From positions 1-32,439 of the forward strand of contig JAISTE010000104.1 in NCBI GenBank assembly GCA_031272825.1: 32,439 bases of DNA. The letters are read 5' to 3'. The notes beneath the pieces were generated by a model that saw only the letters and a list, made by a program, of their open reading frames with translations, did not search any database and had not been told where the DNA came from. Within the stretch, counting starts at the first letter, position 1. Each line of letters starts with the position of its first letter. The translations under genes and the position numbers were made by a program. Shown piece by piece: positions 1-6,399 of the stretch. The DNA comes from Propionibacteriaceae bacterium (lineage in GTDB: Bacteria > Actinomycetota > Actinomycetes > Propionibacteriales > Propionibacteriaceae).

Positions 1-343
1 ACTCGGCCGCAGCGGCGTCAAGCGTGATGGGTTTTTCCAGCAGCACCGGCTTACCTGCTCTCAGGGCGAGTTCAGCGAGTTCGGCGTGGGTGTTATTGGT
101 GGTCGCGATGTACACCACGTCCACATCTGGCCGTGCCAAGACGGCCTCGTAGGTTCCAAAGAAGGGGATTTCCCAGCGCTGAGCAAAAGCTTGGGCGCGA
201 TCGGAAGAGCGTGACCCGACGGCCACCAGACGTTGGTTGGTTGCCAGCTGCAGGCATTCGGCCACCATCGAGGCAATCCAGCCAGGCCCGAGAAAACCCC
301 ACCTCAGCGCCGGAGCGTCAAGCGGGTCAAGGATGTTCGTCAT
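1..343 (-). CDS. Gfo/Idh/MocA family NAD(P)-dependent oxidoreductase, N-terminal part, cut by window edge
   Basis: Reading leftwards from an ATG at 341-343, the frame stays open to the window edge, giving about 114 residues of an unfinished protein. It begins with a dinucleotide-binding fold: RWGFLGPGWIA near residue 14, followed by VAVGSR and a helix, then DVDVVYIATTNNTHAE and the family signature KPVLLEKPITL near the cut. These are the standard N-terminal marks of the Gfo/Idh/MocA family, which oxidises or reduces sugars, inositols, dihydrodiols and related substrates with NAD(P). The substrate-binding C-terminal domain lies outside the window, so no substrate can be given. There is no Shine-Dalgarno sequence before the ATG. 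A -10-like hexamer sits 6 nt upstream, so the mRNA may be leaderless. The HypD-like gene lies upstream on the same strand, 150 nt away, with its own structured 3' region between them. Confidence 0.9.
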   Translation of the reverse strand, partial: MTNILDPLDAPALRWGFLGPGWIASMVAECLQLATNQRLVAVGSRSSDRAQAFAQRWEIPFFGTYEAVLARPDVDVVYIATTNNTHAELAELALRAGKPVLLEKPITLDAAAAE

Positions 344-349
344 GCAGCA

Positions 350-378
350 AGAATATGTTGCAAACTGCAACAAATCAG
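350..378 (-). promoter_or_regulatory. Promoter with palindromic operator in the spacer, for the Gfo/Idh gene
   Basis: On the minus strand, a -35-like CTGATT (373-378) and a -10-like TATTCT (350-355) are exactly 17 nt apart. The whole spacer (356-372) is a perfect inverted repeat, TGTTGCA-gtt-TGCAACA. Six nt separate the -10 from the ATG, so transcription would start at or near the first base of the gene. A palindrome filling the spacer is a usual position for a repressor of the LacI, ROK or GntR type, which would fit a catabolic dehydrogenase. The palindrome is read directly; the promoter and its regulator are inference. Confidence 0.5.
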
Positions 379-414
379 CGAAAATGAGAGATACGTGCGG
401 GAGTATCGCCGCAT

Positions 415-520
415 TTACAGCACCTGCTCCGTCCGTGCGATACCGCGCCCATCTGGGGACGATCCCCAGACCCCAGAAAGATCATCGCACCGATTACAGC
501 ACCTGCTCCGTCCGTGCGAT
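415..520. repeat. 27-bp direct repeat: duplicated 3' end of the glycyl radical enzyme gene
   Basis: An identical 27-bp sequence, starting ttacagcacctgctccgtcc, occurs at 415-441 and at 494-520. The second copy is the stop codon and last eight codons of the glycyl radical enzyme gene on the minus strand. The first copy lies beyond the gene and is non-coding. The copies are 79 nt apart from start to start. The 52 nt between them contain a 7-bp stem (452-458 with 464-470). Confidence 0.85.
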
Positions 521-525
521 GATCT
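479..525. repeat. 12-bp perfect inverted repeat around the glycyl radical enzyme stop codon
   Basis: agatcatcgcac (479-490) is the exact reverse complement of gtgcgatgatct (514-525), with 23 nt between. The right arm lies inside the last codons of the glycyl radical enzyme gene and the stop codon is in the loop. In mRNA this would form a hairpin over the end of the gene. No T-rich run follows on either strand, so it is not a classic intrinsic terminator. It could protect the 3' end, stop transcription by another route, or be a recombination remnant. Confidence 0.6.
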
Positions 526-2866
526 CGTCCTGCAGGGCTTTGTCTAAGTTGTTGAAGTAGTCGGAATATCCCGCTACCCGCACTATTAGGTCTGTGTATT
601 GGTCGGGGTGGGCTTGGGCGTCCAGCAGCGTGGCCCGGTCTACCACGTTGAACTGGAGATGGTGGCCGTCTAGAGCGAAATAGGTGCGGATTAGCGACGC
701 CACTGCTGAGATACCCCGATCGCCTGCGAATACCTGCGGGGTGAACTTTAGGTTCAGCAGGGCTCCGCCAGTCTTCAGTTGGTCCAGCTTGGCCGCCGAT
801 TTAATGACGGCCGTGGGCCCATTTCTATCGGCCCCCTTTTCGGGGGCGATGCCATCAGGCAGCGGGATGCCCTTGCGGCGGCCATTCGGCGAGGCCTCCA
901 TCACCTGCCCGAAGTACACGTGGCAGGTGGTGGGCAAGAACTCGACGATCGTCTTCGAACCCTTCGGAGTAGGACGCCCGGCGATGGCAGACTGCAGCGA
1001 ATCGGCTACCGAGCGCATGATCGAATCAGCGAAGTCGTCGTCGTTGCCGTACTTAGGGGTGTGGTTGAACACCAGATCGAATACCTCGTCGCGGCCGACG
1101 AAATCATCGGCCAGAGCATCCAGCAGCTCCCCAATCTCAAGCGAGCCGCCGAACACCTGCCGTGCGAAGACCGCCAAAGAATCCGTCACCGTCGCAATGC
1201 CGACGCACTGGATATAGGAGGTGTTGTACCTTGCCCCGCCGCAGTTGTAGTCAAGGGCCTTGGCGATGCAATCGTCGGTGATCACGGAAAGCAGCGGAAC
1301 CGGCAGGGTGTCCATGAATAGCCGCTCGATGAGATTATTTCCGGCAACCTTCACATCGGCCACATAGCGCAGCATCTTCTCGAAGGCCGCGTACAGCTCG
1401 GCGTAGGAGCCGAACTCGCGCGGATCACCGAAGTCGGGGGCGACGACCCTGCCCGTGTAATGGTCGTAGCCGCGGTTCAACACCAACTCCAGCACCTTCG
1501 GCACGTTGAAATAGCCGGTGAGCACATAGGCTTCCTTCCCCGCGACCCCGGTTTCCACACAGCCGGAGGCGATCCCGGACTCGCGGGCGTCGTCGAGGCT
1601 CTTGCCCATGTTCATAAGCTCAGCGATGATCGCCTCGGAGTTGTAGAACGCGGGCTGACCCCAGCCCTTTCGGGAGATTTCCAGGGCCCTGCGCAGGAAG
1701 TGTTCGGGGGATTTGCGGGAAATCTGTACGTTGGACGAGGGCTGCAGCAGGCGCATCTCGTCCATGACCTCCAAGATCAGGTAGGACAGGTCGGATACTC
1801 CAGTGGTTCCGTCGGGCCGCAGCGAGCCGGTGTTGATATTGCAAAAGTCGGTGTAGGTGGCCGATTCCTTCAACGTGATGCCCACCTTCGGCGGTGCGGG
1901 CTGGTTGTTGAATTTCACCCACAGGCATTCCAAGATTTCGCGGGCGTCATCCCTCGTCAAGGTGCCATCGGCCAGCCCAGAGACGTAGAACGGTTCCAGG
2001 TGCTGATCGAGCTTGCCGGGGGAGTAGGCATCCCAGTTGTTCATCTCCGAGGTGACGCCGATGTGCGTGAACCAGTACATCTGCACGGCCTCGCGGAAAT
2101 TGCGCGGGGCATGGGCGGGTACCTGTTCGCAAACGGCTGCGAGATCGTCCATCCCGCGCGAGCGCGCCAGGGCGGCGTAGCGCTCGCCCAACACGCACAT
2201 GCCCTCGCACACCAGCCTCATACCCTGCAGCTCGGCGATCTTGGCCGCGGCATCCATATCGCCCAAATACGAGATGGACGCCAAACGGGCGTCTATGTCT
2301 TCGATCAGCTCGGCGTACCCCCGCCGGTAGATTTTCCCGTCGGCGACGGTGTGCCCGGGGCCGCGCTGGGCCATGAACTCGGTGAAGAGCCCGGCCTCAA
2401 AAAGCAGGTGCCAGGATTCGGGGAGGGCGTCCATCATCTTGGACATCGAAGCGCGCTCAGCCCAGTAGGGGATGATGGTTTGGGCTTGGATGCGCTTGTC
2501 GTCCTCGGTTACCGAAAACGAAACCCGTTCCCGGGCGGCCATGTTCTCGAAGTCTTCGACGGTGTGGCAGCACAGCTCGGGGAATGTGGGTGCAGATTGG
2601 GGTGCGACGCCCTTTTCGCCGACGATCAGCTCGTCGTCGCCCAGGTACAAGGTTCTGCGGCTCATGAGCTCGTAGAAGAACTTTCCGCGCAGCACAGGGG
2701 CCGGTACTTTGCCCTCCCATTGCTTATAGACCTCGGTTTCGATGAGGGCTCGTTCTAGGGTGATAGAGGGACGGGCTGTTTCCGATTGCGCTCTGAGCCG
2801 CTGTGTGCGCGGTGTGGAGCCGCGCAAGTGCTCGGTTTTGACCGGTGCTTCCAACAACAGGCTCAT
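494..2866 (-). CDS. hypD: Glycyl radical enzyme, trans-4-hydroxy-L-proline dehydratase (HypD)-like
   Basis: This 790-residue protein belongs to the pyruvate formate-lyase/glycyl radical superfamily. The thiyl-radical loop SGCVETG places the catalytic Cys at 436 and the acid/base Glu at 438. The C-terminal glycyl radical motif RVAGYSDYF places the radical Gly at 766. CVETG followed by KEAYVLTGYFN, and the length, match the HypD group, which dehydrates trans-4-hydroxy-L-proline to pyrroline-5-carboxylate, rather than PFL (Cys-Cys) or the CVEP choline and glycerol lyases. From memory, C. difficile HypD uses C434, E436, G765 and pocket residues D278, S334, F340, Y450 and T645; this protein has D279, S335, F341, Y452 and T646/T647. 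A strong AGGAGG lies just upstream of the ATG. Such enzymes need a radical-SAM activase and are destroyed by oxygen. No activase and no proC is in the window. The family is certain; the substrate is a good guess. Confidence 0.85.
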   Translation of the reverse strand: MSLLLEAPVKTEHLRGSTPRTQRLRAQSETARPSITLERALIETEVYKQWEGKVPAPVLRGKFFYELMSRRTLYLGDDELIVGEKGVAPQSAPTFPELCCHTVEDFENMAARERVSFSVTEDDKRIQAQTIIPYWAERASMSKMMDALPESWHLLFEAGLFTEFMAQRGPGHTVADGKIYRRGYAELIEDIDARLASISYLGDMDAAAKIAELQGMRLVCEGMCVLGERYAALARSRGMDDLAAVCEQVPAHAPRNFREAVQMYWFTHIGVTSEMNNWDAYSPGKLDQHLEPFYVSGLADGTLTRDDAREILECLWVKFNNQPAPPKVGITLKESATYTDFCNINTGSLRPDGTTGVSDLSYLILEVMDEMRLLQPSSNVQISRKSPEHFLRRALEISRKGWGQPAFYNSEAIIAELMNMGKSLDDARESGIASGCVETGVAGKEAYVLTGYFNVPKVLELVLNRGYDHYTGRVVAPDFGDPREFGSYAELYAAFEKMLRYVADVKVAGNNLIERLFMDTLPVPLLSVITDDCIAKALDYNCGGARYNTSYIQCVGIATVTDSLAVFARQVFGGSLEIGELLDALADDFVGRDEVFDLVFNHTPKYGNDDDFADSIMRSVADSLQSAIAGRPTPKGSKTIVEFLPTTCHVYFGQVMEASPNGRRKGIPLPDGIAPEKGADRNGPTAVIKSAAKLDQLKTGGALLNLKFTPQVFAGDRGISAVASLIRTYFALDGHHLQFNVVDRATLLDAQAHPDQYTDLIVRVAGYSDYFNNLDKALQDEIIARTEQVL

Positions 2867-2954
2867 GGCGACCTCCTCGCAGGTTGCGGCGAAGTCTACC
2901 CGAGGGATGTTTCGGCGGCTTGCGTTGGTTATGGTGCGGGAGGAGATTGGGAGG

Positions 2955-3030
2955 AGATCCTGCGACTACGCGCAGGATGACGAGGGTGGGGATGTGCAGG
3001 ATGACGAGGGTGGGGATGTGCAAGATGACG
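2955..3030. repeat. Dispersed repeat: one hairpin arm plus 24-bp tandem units
   Basis: A 27-bp hairpin element at 2955-2981 (stem ATCCTGCG / CGCAGGAT around ACTACG) differs by one base from the element at 22269-22295. Its right half, gcaggatgacgag, then repeats at 2996 and 3020 with a 24-bp period, the last copy carrying a substitution (caagatgacg). The element lies upstream of the glycyl radical enzyme gene and just past the helicase terminator, in a 221-nt gap that otherwise holds only that gene's ribosome site. It belongs to the same family as 22147-22364 and 32357-32439. Confidence 0.85.
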
Positions 3031-3043
3031 AGCGGGGAACGAT

Positions 3044-3080
3044 ACAAAAGAGCCGCCCCAGGTTTCCCGGGGCGGCTCTT
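3044..3080 (-). terminator. Intrinsic terminator closing the seven-gene operon
   Basis: A 12-bp perfect stem, AAGAGCCGCCCC (3048-3059) with GGGGCGGCTCTT (3069-3080), has a 9-nt loop. On the minus strand the stem is followed by TTTTGT. It starts 7 nt beyond the stop codon of the DEAD-box helicase gene. No T run follows on the plus strand, so it acts in the minus direction. Confidence 0.9.
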
Positions 3081-3087
3081 CAAGCGT

Positions 3088-4551
3088 CTATTCAACGGGC
3101 TTGCCGTTGTGAAGCCTGCGGCGCGTGCGCTCCTTGCGGGGCTTGTGCTCGGCCTTGACCTCGGCGGGGCGATCCTCGTTTTGCCTTCTCGGGCGGCGAT
3201 CCCGGTCGCGGTCGCGGCCACGTTCGACTCCTTTGGAAGGCTTTCGATCGTCGCGATGTCCGCGGCCGCGCCCGGAGCGCTCTTCGCGCCGATCCTTGCC
3301 GCCCAGCGGGCGATCCGGATCAGGCTCGGTGAGCCAGCCGGGGGCGTCCTCGGGAATATCGAGGTCGGCCAAGAACTCCGGGGAGGTCGAGTAGATCTCT
3401 GCGGGTTCCTCGAAGCCGAGCTTGAGTACCCGGTTGATGACCTTCCAGCGGGTGAGGTCGCGCCAATCGACGAGCGTCACGGCAATGCCGGAGGCACCGG
3501 CCCGGCCCGTGCGGCCGATGCGGTGCACGTAGGTGAGTTCGTCGTCGGGGCATTCGTAGTTGACCACGTGAGTGACGTCGTCGATGTCCAGGCCGCGGGC
3601 CGCGACGTCCGTGGCCACCAAGATGTCGATCTTGCCTTCGCGGAATTTTTCCAGTGCGCGCTCGCGGGAGACCTGCGAGATGTCGCCGTGGATGGCCTTG
3701 GCGGCAAAACCGCGGGCCTTCAGCTCGTCCAGCAGCCGCTCGGCGGCGCGCTTGGTGTTCGTGAAGATGATCACGCGGCCGCGGTCGCGCGCCTGCAGCA
3801 GTTTGCCGACGAGGGCGGGCTTATCCAGGTCGTGGGCGCGGTAGACGAACTGCTTGGTATCGGGAACCGTAAGTTTGGCGTCCCCGGTTTCGGCGCGAAC
3901 GTTGATCGGTTGGTCGAGCTGCGAGCGGGCCAGGGAAACGATGGCCGAGGGCATGGTCGCCGAGAACAGCAGGGTCTGGCGGGACTTCGGGGTCTTGGAG
4001 ACGATCTTCTCCACATCGGGCAAAAACCCCATGTCGAGCATTTCGTCGGCCTCGTCCAGTACCAGCACCGATACCTCGGAAAGATCGAGGGAGCCGCGGT
4101 CGACCAGGTCGATGATGCGTCCCGGTGTGCCGACGACGACGTCAACGCCCTTCTCCAGAGCATTGAGCTGCGGCTCGTACCCAACTCCGCCGTAGACGGT
4201 CAGTACCCGGGTGGGCTTGAAGGTGGAGGCGACGGTGAGGTCGTCGGAAACCTGCGAGGCCAGCTCGCGGGTGGGCAGGAGCACCAGGGCCTGCGGTTTC
4301 TTGGATGGCGAGGGGAGCTTGATGTTTTGCAAAACGGCGACGCCGAACGCCAGCGTCTTGCCCGTTCCTGTGCGCGCCTGCCCGATCATGTCCTTACCCG
4401 ATAGCGCGATCGGGATCGCCAGTTCCTGGATCGGGAAGGGTTCGGTGATTCCCACCCCTCTGAGGGCCTTTACTATGGCCGGTTCGACGCCCAGTGTCGC
4501 AAATGTCTTCTTCTTTTCGGGCGTGCTTGTCTGATCTATCATTCTTCTCAT
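3088..4551 (-). CDS. DEAD-box ATP-dependent RNA helicase, RhlE/CsdA-like
   Basis: All DEAD-box motifs are present and intact: Q motif GITEPFPIQ, motif I ARTGTGKT, Ia PTRELA, Ib TPGR, II DEAD, III SAT, V ARGLD and VI HRIGRTGRAG. After the two RecA-like domains comes a tail of about 75 residues rich in Arg, Asp and Gly (RSGRGRGHRDD, GRDRDRDRRPRR), typical of RNA-binding extensions. The protein should unwind short RNA duplexes in ribosome assembly or mRNA turnover, often under cold or stress. The start is uncertain. I chose the ATG at 4549-4551 (487 residues). An in-frame TTG at 4567-4569 would add six residues, and a third choice is the ATG at 4540-4542; none has a good Shine-Dalgarno. It is the last gene of a seven-gene run, 62 nt after DUF3107, with a strong terminator behind it. 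Confidence 0.93.
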   Translation of the reverse strand: MRRMIDQTSTPEKKKTFATLGVEPAIVKALRGVGITEPFPIQELAIPIALSGKDMIGQARTGTGKTLAFGVAVLQNIKLPSPSKKPQALVLLPTRELASQVSDDLTVASTFKPTRVLTVYGGVGYEPQLNALEKGVDVVVGTPGRIIDLVDRGSLDLSEVSVLVLDEADEMLDMGFLPDVEKIVSKTPKSRQTLLFSATMPSAIVSLARSQLDQPINVRAETGDAKLTVPDTKQFVYRAHDLDKPALVGKLLQARDRGRVIIFTNTKRAAERLLDELKARGFAAKAIHGDISQVSRERALEKFREGKIDILVATDVAARGLDIDDVTHVVNYECPDDELTYVHRIGRTGRAGASGIAVTLVDWRDLTRWKVINRVLKLGFEEPAEIYSTSPEFLADLDIPEDAPGWLTEPDPDRPLGGKDRREERSGRGRGHRDDRKPSKGVERGRDRDRDRRPRRQNEDRPAEVKAEHKPRKERTRRRLHNGKPVE

Positions 4552-4554
4552 TTC

Positions 4555-4570
4555 GTTGGCGTGCGCCAAC
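4555..4570. promoter_or_regulatory. 16-bp palindrome at the helicase gene start
   Basis: GTTGGCG-tg-CGCCAAC is a perfect inverted repeat whose inner edge is 3 nt from the chosen ATG (4549-4551), exactly where a ribosome site should be. In RNA it would form a tight hairpin. It may hide the start until unwound, giving cold or self-regulation, or it may bind a protein in DNA. The symmetry is read directly; the role is inference. Confidence 0.45.
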
Positions 4571-4613
4571 CCACAACCTTACCGGCAACTACCGGCAGCG
4601 AAACAATCTAGGG

Positions 4614-4838
4614 CTAAAGGGTGCCGAACCCGACCTGCCGGGCGTGTTCGGTGTCGAAATCGAGATAGCCGACCGCCTTGGCGTTGATTAGAACAGTGCG
4701 CCCCTTCGTGTCGATCAGCTTGAAAACTCCGTCGGCTTCGAGCGCGGAGGCCAAGGACTTCTCCACTTCGGCCTGGGTCAGCTCGGTGTTCACCACGACC
4801 TCGCGGGGAACGTTTTGGACATATACCTTTACTTCCAT
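4614..4838 (-). CDS. DUF3107 family small protein
   Basis: This 74-residue protein begins MEVKVYVQNVPREVVVNT and contains an SLASALEADGVFKLIDTKGRT-like core ending in a short strand. It matches DUF3107, a small actinobacterial family of unknown function (M. tuberculosis Rv3208A/TB9.4, from memory). The pattern of strand, helix, strand suggests one small alpha/beta domain; there is no signal peptide or membrane segment. The ATG follows the FHA stop codon with no gap (TAG then ATG), so its translation is probably coupled. GAAGAAAG just upstream can serve as a weak ribosome site. The DEAD-box helicase follows 44-62 nt later, depending on that gene's start. The family assignment is firm; no biochemical role can be given. 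Confidence 0.88.
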   Translation of the reverse strand: MEVKVYVQNVPREVVVNTELTQAEVEKSLASALEADGVFKLIDTKGRTVLINAKAVGYLDFDTEHARQVGFGTL

Positions 4839-5276
4839 CTAACTTTCTTCTTCCATCTTCGCGAAGGTCGCGATCTCTTCATCGGTTGCCCGGCGTACGT
4901 AGATCTTCGTCCAAGCGCCGACGTACACCGCCTGGCCCTCGGAAAGCTCCACTTTGCCCGCAATGGGGAGCGCGGGCAGAGGGCCGGTGACATTGCCCAC
5001 GAACGTGCCGTTGGCGGAGCCGAGGTCTTCGACCCACCAGCGGGTGCCGTCGGTGCTGAGCTCGGCATGTTTGCGGGAGACGCCGGTGTCGAGCGAGCAC
5101 TCGATCTCCGGGTTGATTCCGCGCGAGGGCGACGAGCGCCCAATCAGGAACGTCTTCCCTTGCAAGGGGATGATGTCGGGAAGCCCGGGGGAGGGCATCT
5201 TCTCTTCGGAGCCTTGGGTGGCGTACCAGTCGGGATCCATCCAAACTTCCGCGACCCAGGCCAGAGGTTCACTCAT
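4839..5276 (-). CDS. FHA-domain phosphothreonine-binding protein
   Basis: This 145-residue cytosolic protein has one forkhead-associated domain: IGR at 45-47, SRKHAE at 67-72 and SANGTFV at 87-93. These residues bind phosphothreonine, so the protein should read marks made by a Ser/Thr kinase, most simply the PknG-like kinase two genes upstream. The N-terminal 40 residues (EVWMDPDWYAT, then SPGLPDIIPL) resemble FHA proteins found beside vWA genes in other actinobacteria, from memory. They lack the ETTS-type phosphorylation motif of GarA/OdhI. The start at 5274-5276 is set by AGGAG 5-6 nt upstream; an earlier in-frame start would add 18 residues without a ribosome site. It lies 25 nt after the vWA stop and touches DUF3107. 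Confidence 0.92.
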   Translation of the reverse strand: MSEPLAWVAEVWMDPDWYATQGSEEKMPSPGLPDIIPLQGKTFLIGRSSPSRGINPEIECSLDTGVSRKHAELSTDGTRWWVEDLGSANGTFVGNVTGPLPALPIAGKVELSEGQAVYVGAWTKIYVRRATDEEIATFAKMEEES

Positions 5277-5301
5277 GGTCTCTCCTTTCTGTGCCCATAG
5301 A

Positions 5302-6399
5302 TTACCCGCCCAACTTGGATGTGCCCGCATCCAGCTGCGTGTCGGCGGCGGGCTCGGTGCGTCCGGTATCGGCGTCGAGATTCAGCAACGACGTGGCCTC
5401 CTCGCGCGGCGCCTGAGGCAGCGTGAGCGGGGTGAGCGGCTCGGCCTGGCTCTCGGACGCCTGCCACTTGGCGATGACCCTGGCCGACGCCCGCGCCGAG
5501 CCTGCCTGCAAAAGCTCAAGGCGCGCTGCTAGCTGCTCCTTGCCCAGCGATCGGGGCGGAAGCCGGACGCCCAGGTGGTACTCCCTTTCCTCGTCCGACC
5601 AGTCAGCCGAAGGCAGCAGCGCGAACTGGCCGTCGAAGGAGGGGTGGAACTCTTCCAGATCGGGGGCGACGCGGCGCAGGTACAGCAGTTGGGCGTCCTT
5701 GGGAAGCCACAGGCGCAGCTGCACCTGGCGGTCGACGGCGTCGGTTTGCTGGTGCAGCAGCAGATCGAGCAAGGGGCCGAGCTGGTCTTGCGGCGGCATG
5801 ACGACGACCTTGCCGCCCAGCGAGCCTGCGATTTGTTCGAGCTCGGGGTGGGGTTGCTCGTCCAAGACCAAGACGTCGCAGCTGAACTGGCCCTTACACG
5901 AGTCGATGGCGGCGGTGAGCTGGGAGGGCAGCTCGTTGCGGTTGCCGCCGTCGGTGATGATGGTCAGGTGCCGGGGTTCTGGTACGGACGCAGATTGGAA
6001 CAGCAGCGCGGCAAGCTTGAGCCAGGTGCCGAACGCGGTGCCGCCGTCGGGCACGAGCCTGCGCAGGGCCTCCTTGGCCCGCGCGCGGGTGGCCGAATCG
6101 ATGAGATCCATACCCGAGCCGGTCGTCACCTCCGGGTAGGCGAGGTAGGCACGGTGGGTACCGGCGATGAGGGCGAAGGGGGTGCCGTCGGCCAGCCGCT
6201 GCAAGATGGCAAGCGCGGTAGCCCGGGCGGTGTTGAGCTTCTTCCCCATGGATCCGGAGGTATCGACGGCGATGATCTCGCCCGCTGCACCCCTCGCCAC
6301 CCCCTGGGAACGACGGGCGAACGAAACAATCGCATTCACATCGGTCGCGCCGACGGGCAGGAATTCGTTTTGGTAGACCTTGGCCTCGTACTCAGCCAT
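5302..6399 (-). CDS. von Willebrand factor A (vWA) domain protein
   Basis: The 365-residue protein has an N-terminal beta region (EAKVYQNEFLPVGATDV), then a vWA domain with a complete metal-ion site: DTSGS at 46-50, T121 in PDGGTAFGT, and D150 in IITDGG. Past about residue 230 it is a beta-rich region of unknown fold (VQLRLWLPKDAQLLYLRRV) and a low-complexity tail rich in Thr, Ala and Glu. It has no signal peptide or membrane segment, so it is likely cytosolic. vWA domains with an intact MIDAS bind protein partners through Mg2+, and here they would assemble the kinase, FHA and TelA proteins; this is inference. Its ATG overlaps the kinase stop by 8 nt (ATGGCTGA), and AAGGA precedes it. Confidence 0.9.
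   Translation of the reverse strand: MAEYEAKVYQNEFLPVGATDVNAIVSFARRSQGVARGAAGEIIAVDTSGSMGKKLNTARATALAILQRLADGTPFALIAGTHRAYLAYPEVTTGSGMDLIDSATRARAKEALRRLVPDGGTAFGTWLKLAALLFQSASVPEPRHLTIITDGGNRNELPSQLTAAIDSCKGQFSCDVLVLDEQPHPELEQIAGSLGGKVVVMPPQDQLGPLLDLLLHQQTDAVDRQVQLRLWLPKDAQLLYLRRVAPDLEEFHPSFDGQFALLPSADWSDEEREYHLGVRLPPRSLGKEQLAARLELLQAGSARASARVIAKWQASESQAEPLTPLTLPQAPREEATSLLNLDADTGRTEPAADTQLDAGTSKLGG

Noticed and set aside
452-470. Intrinsic terminator after the glycyl radical enzyme gene
   Set aside because: A perfect 7-bp stem is present, but no T-rich run follows on either strand, so I do not call it a terminator.
1460-2758. Long plus-strand open frame inside the glycyl radical enzyme gene
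   Set aside because: It is the antisense of a clearly conserved gene, has no recognisable family, and its length follows from high GC third positions.
5277-5330. Longer FHA protein starting at 5330
   Set aside because: The extra 18 residues overlap the vWA gene end and have no ribosome site, whereas AGGAG stands before the ATG at 5274-5276.
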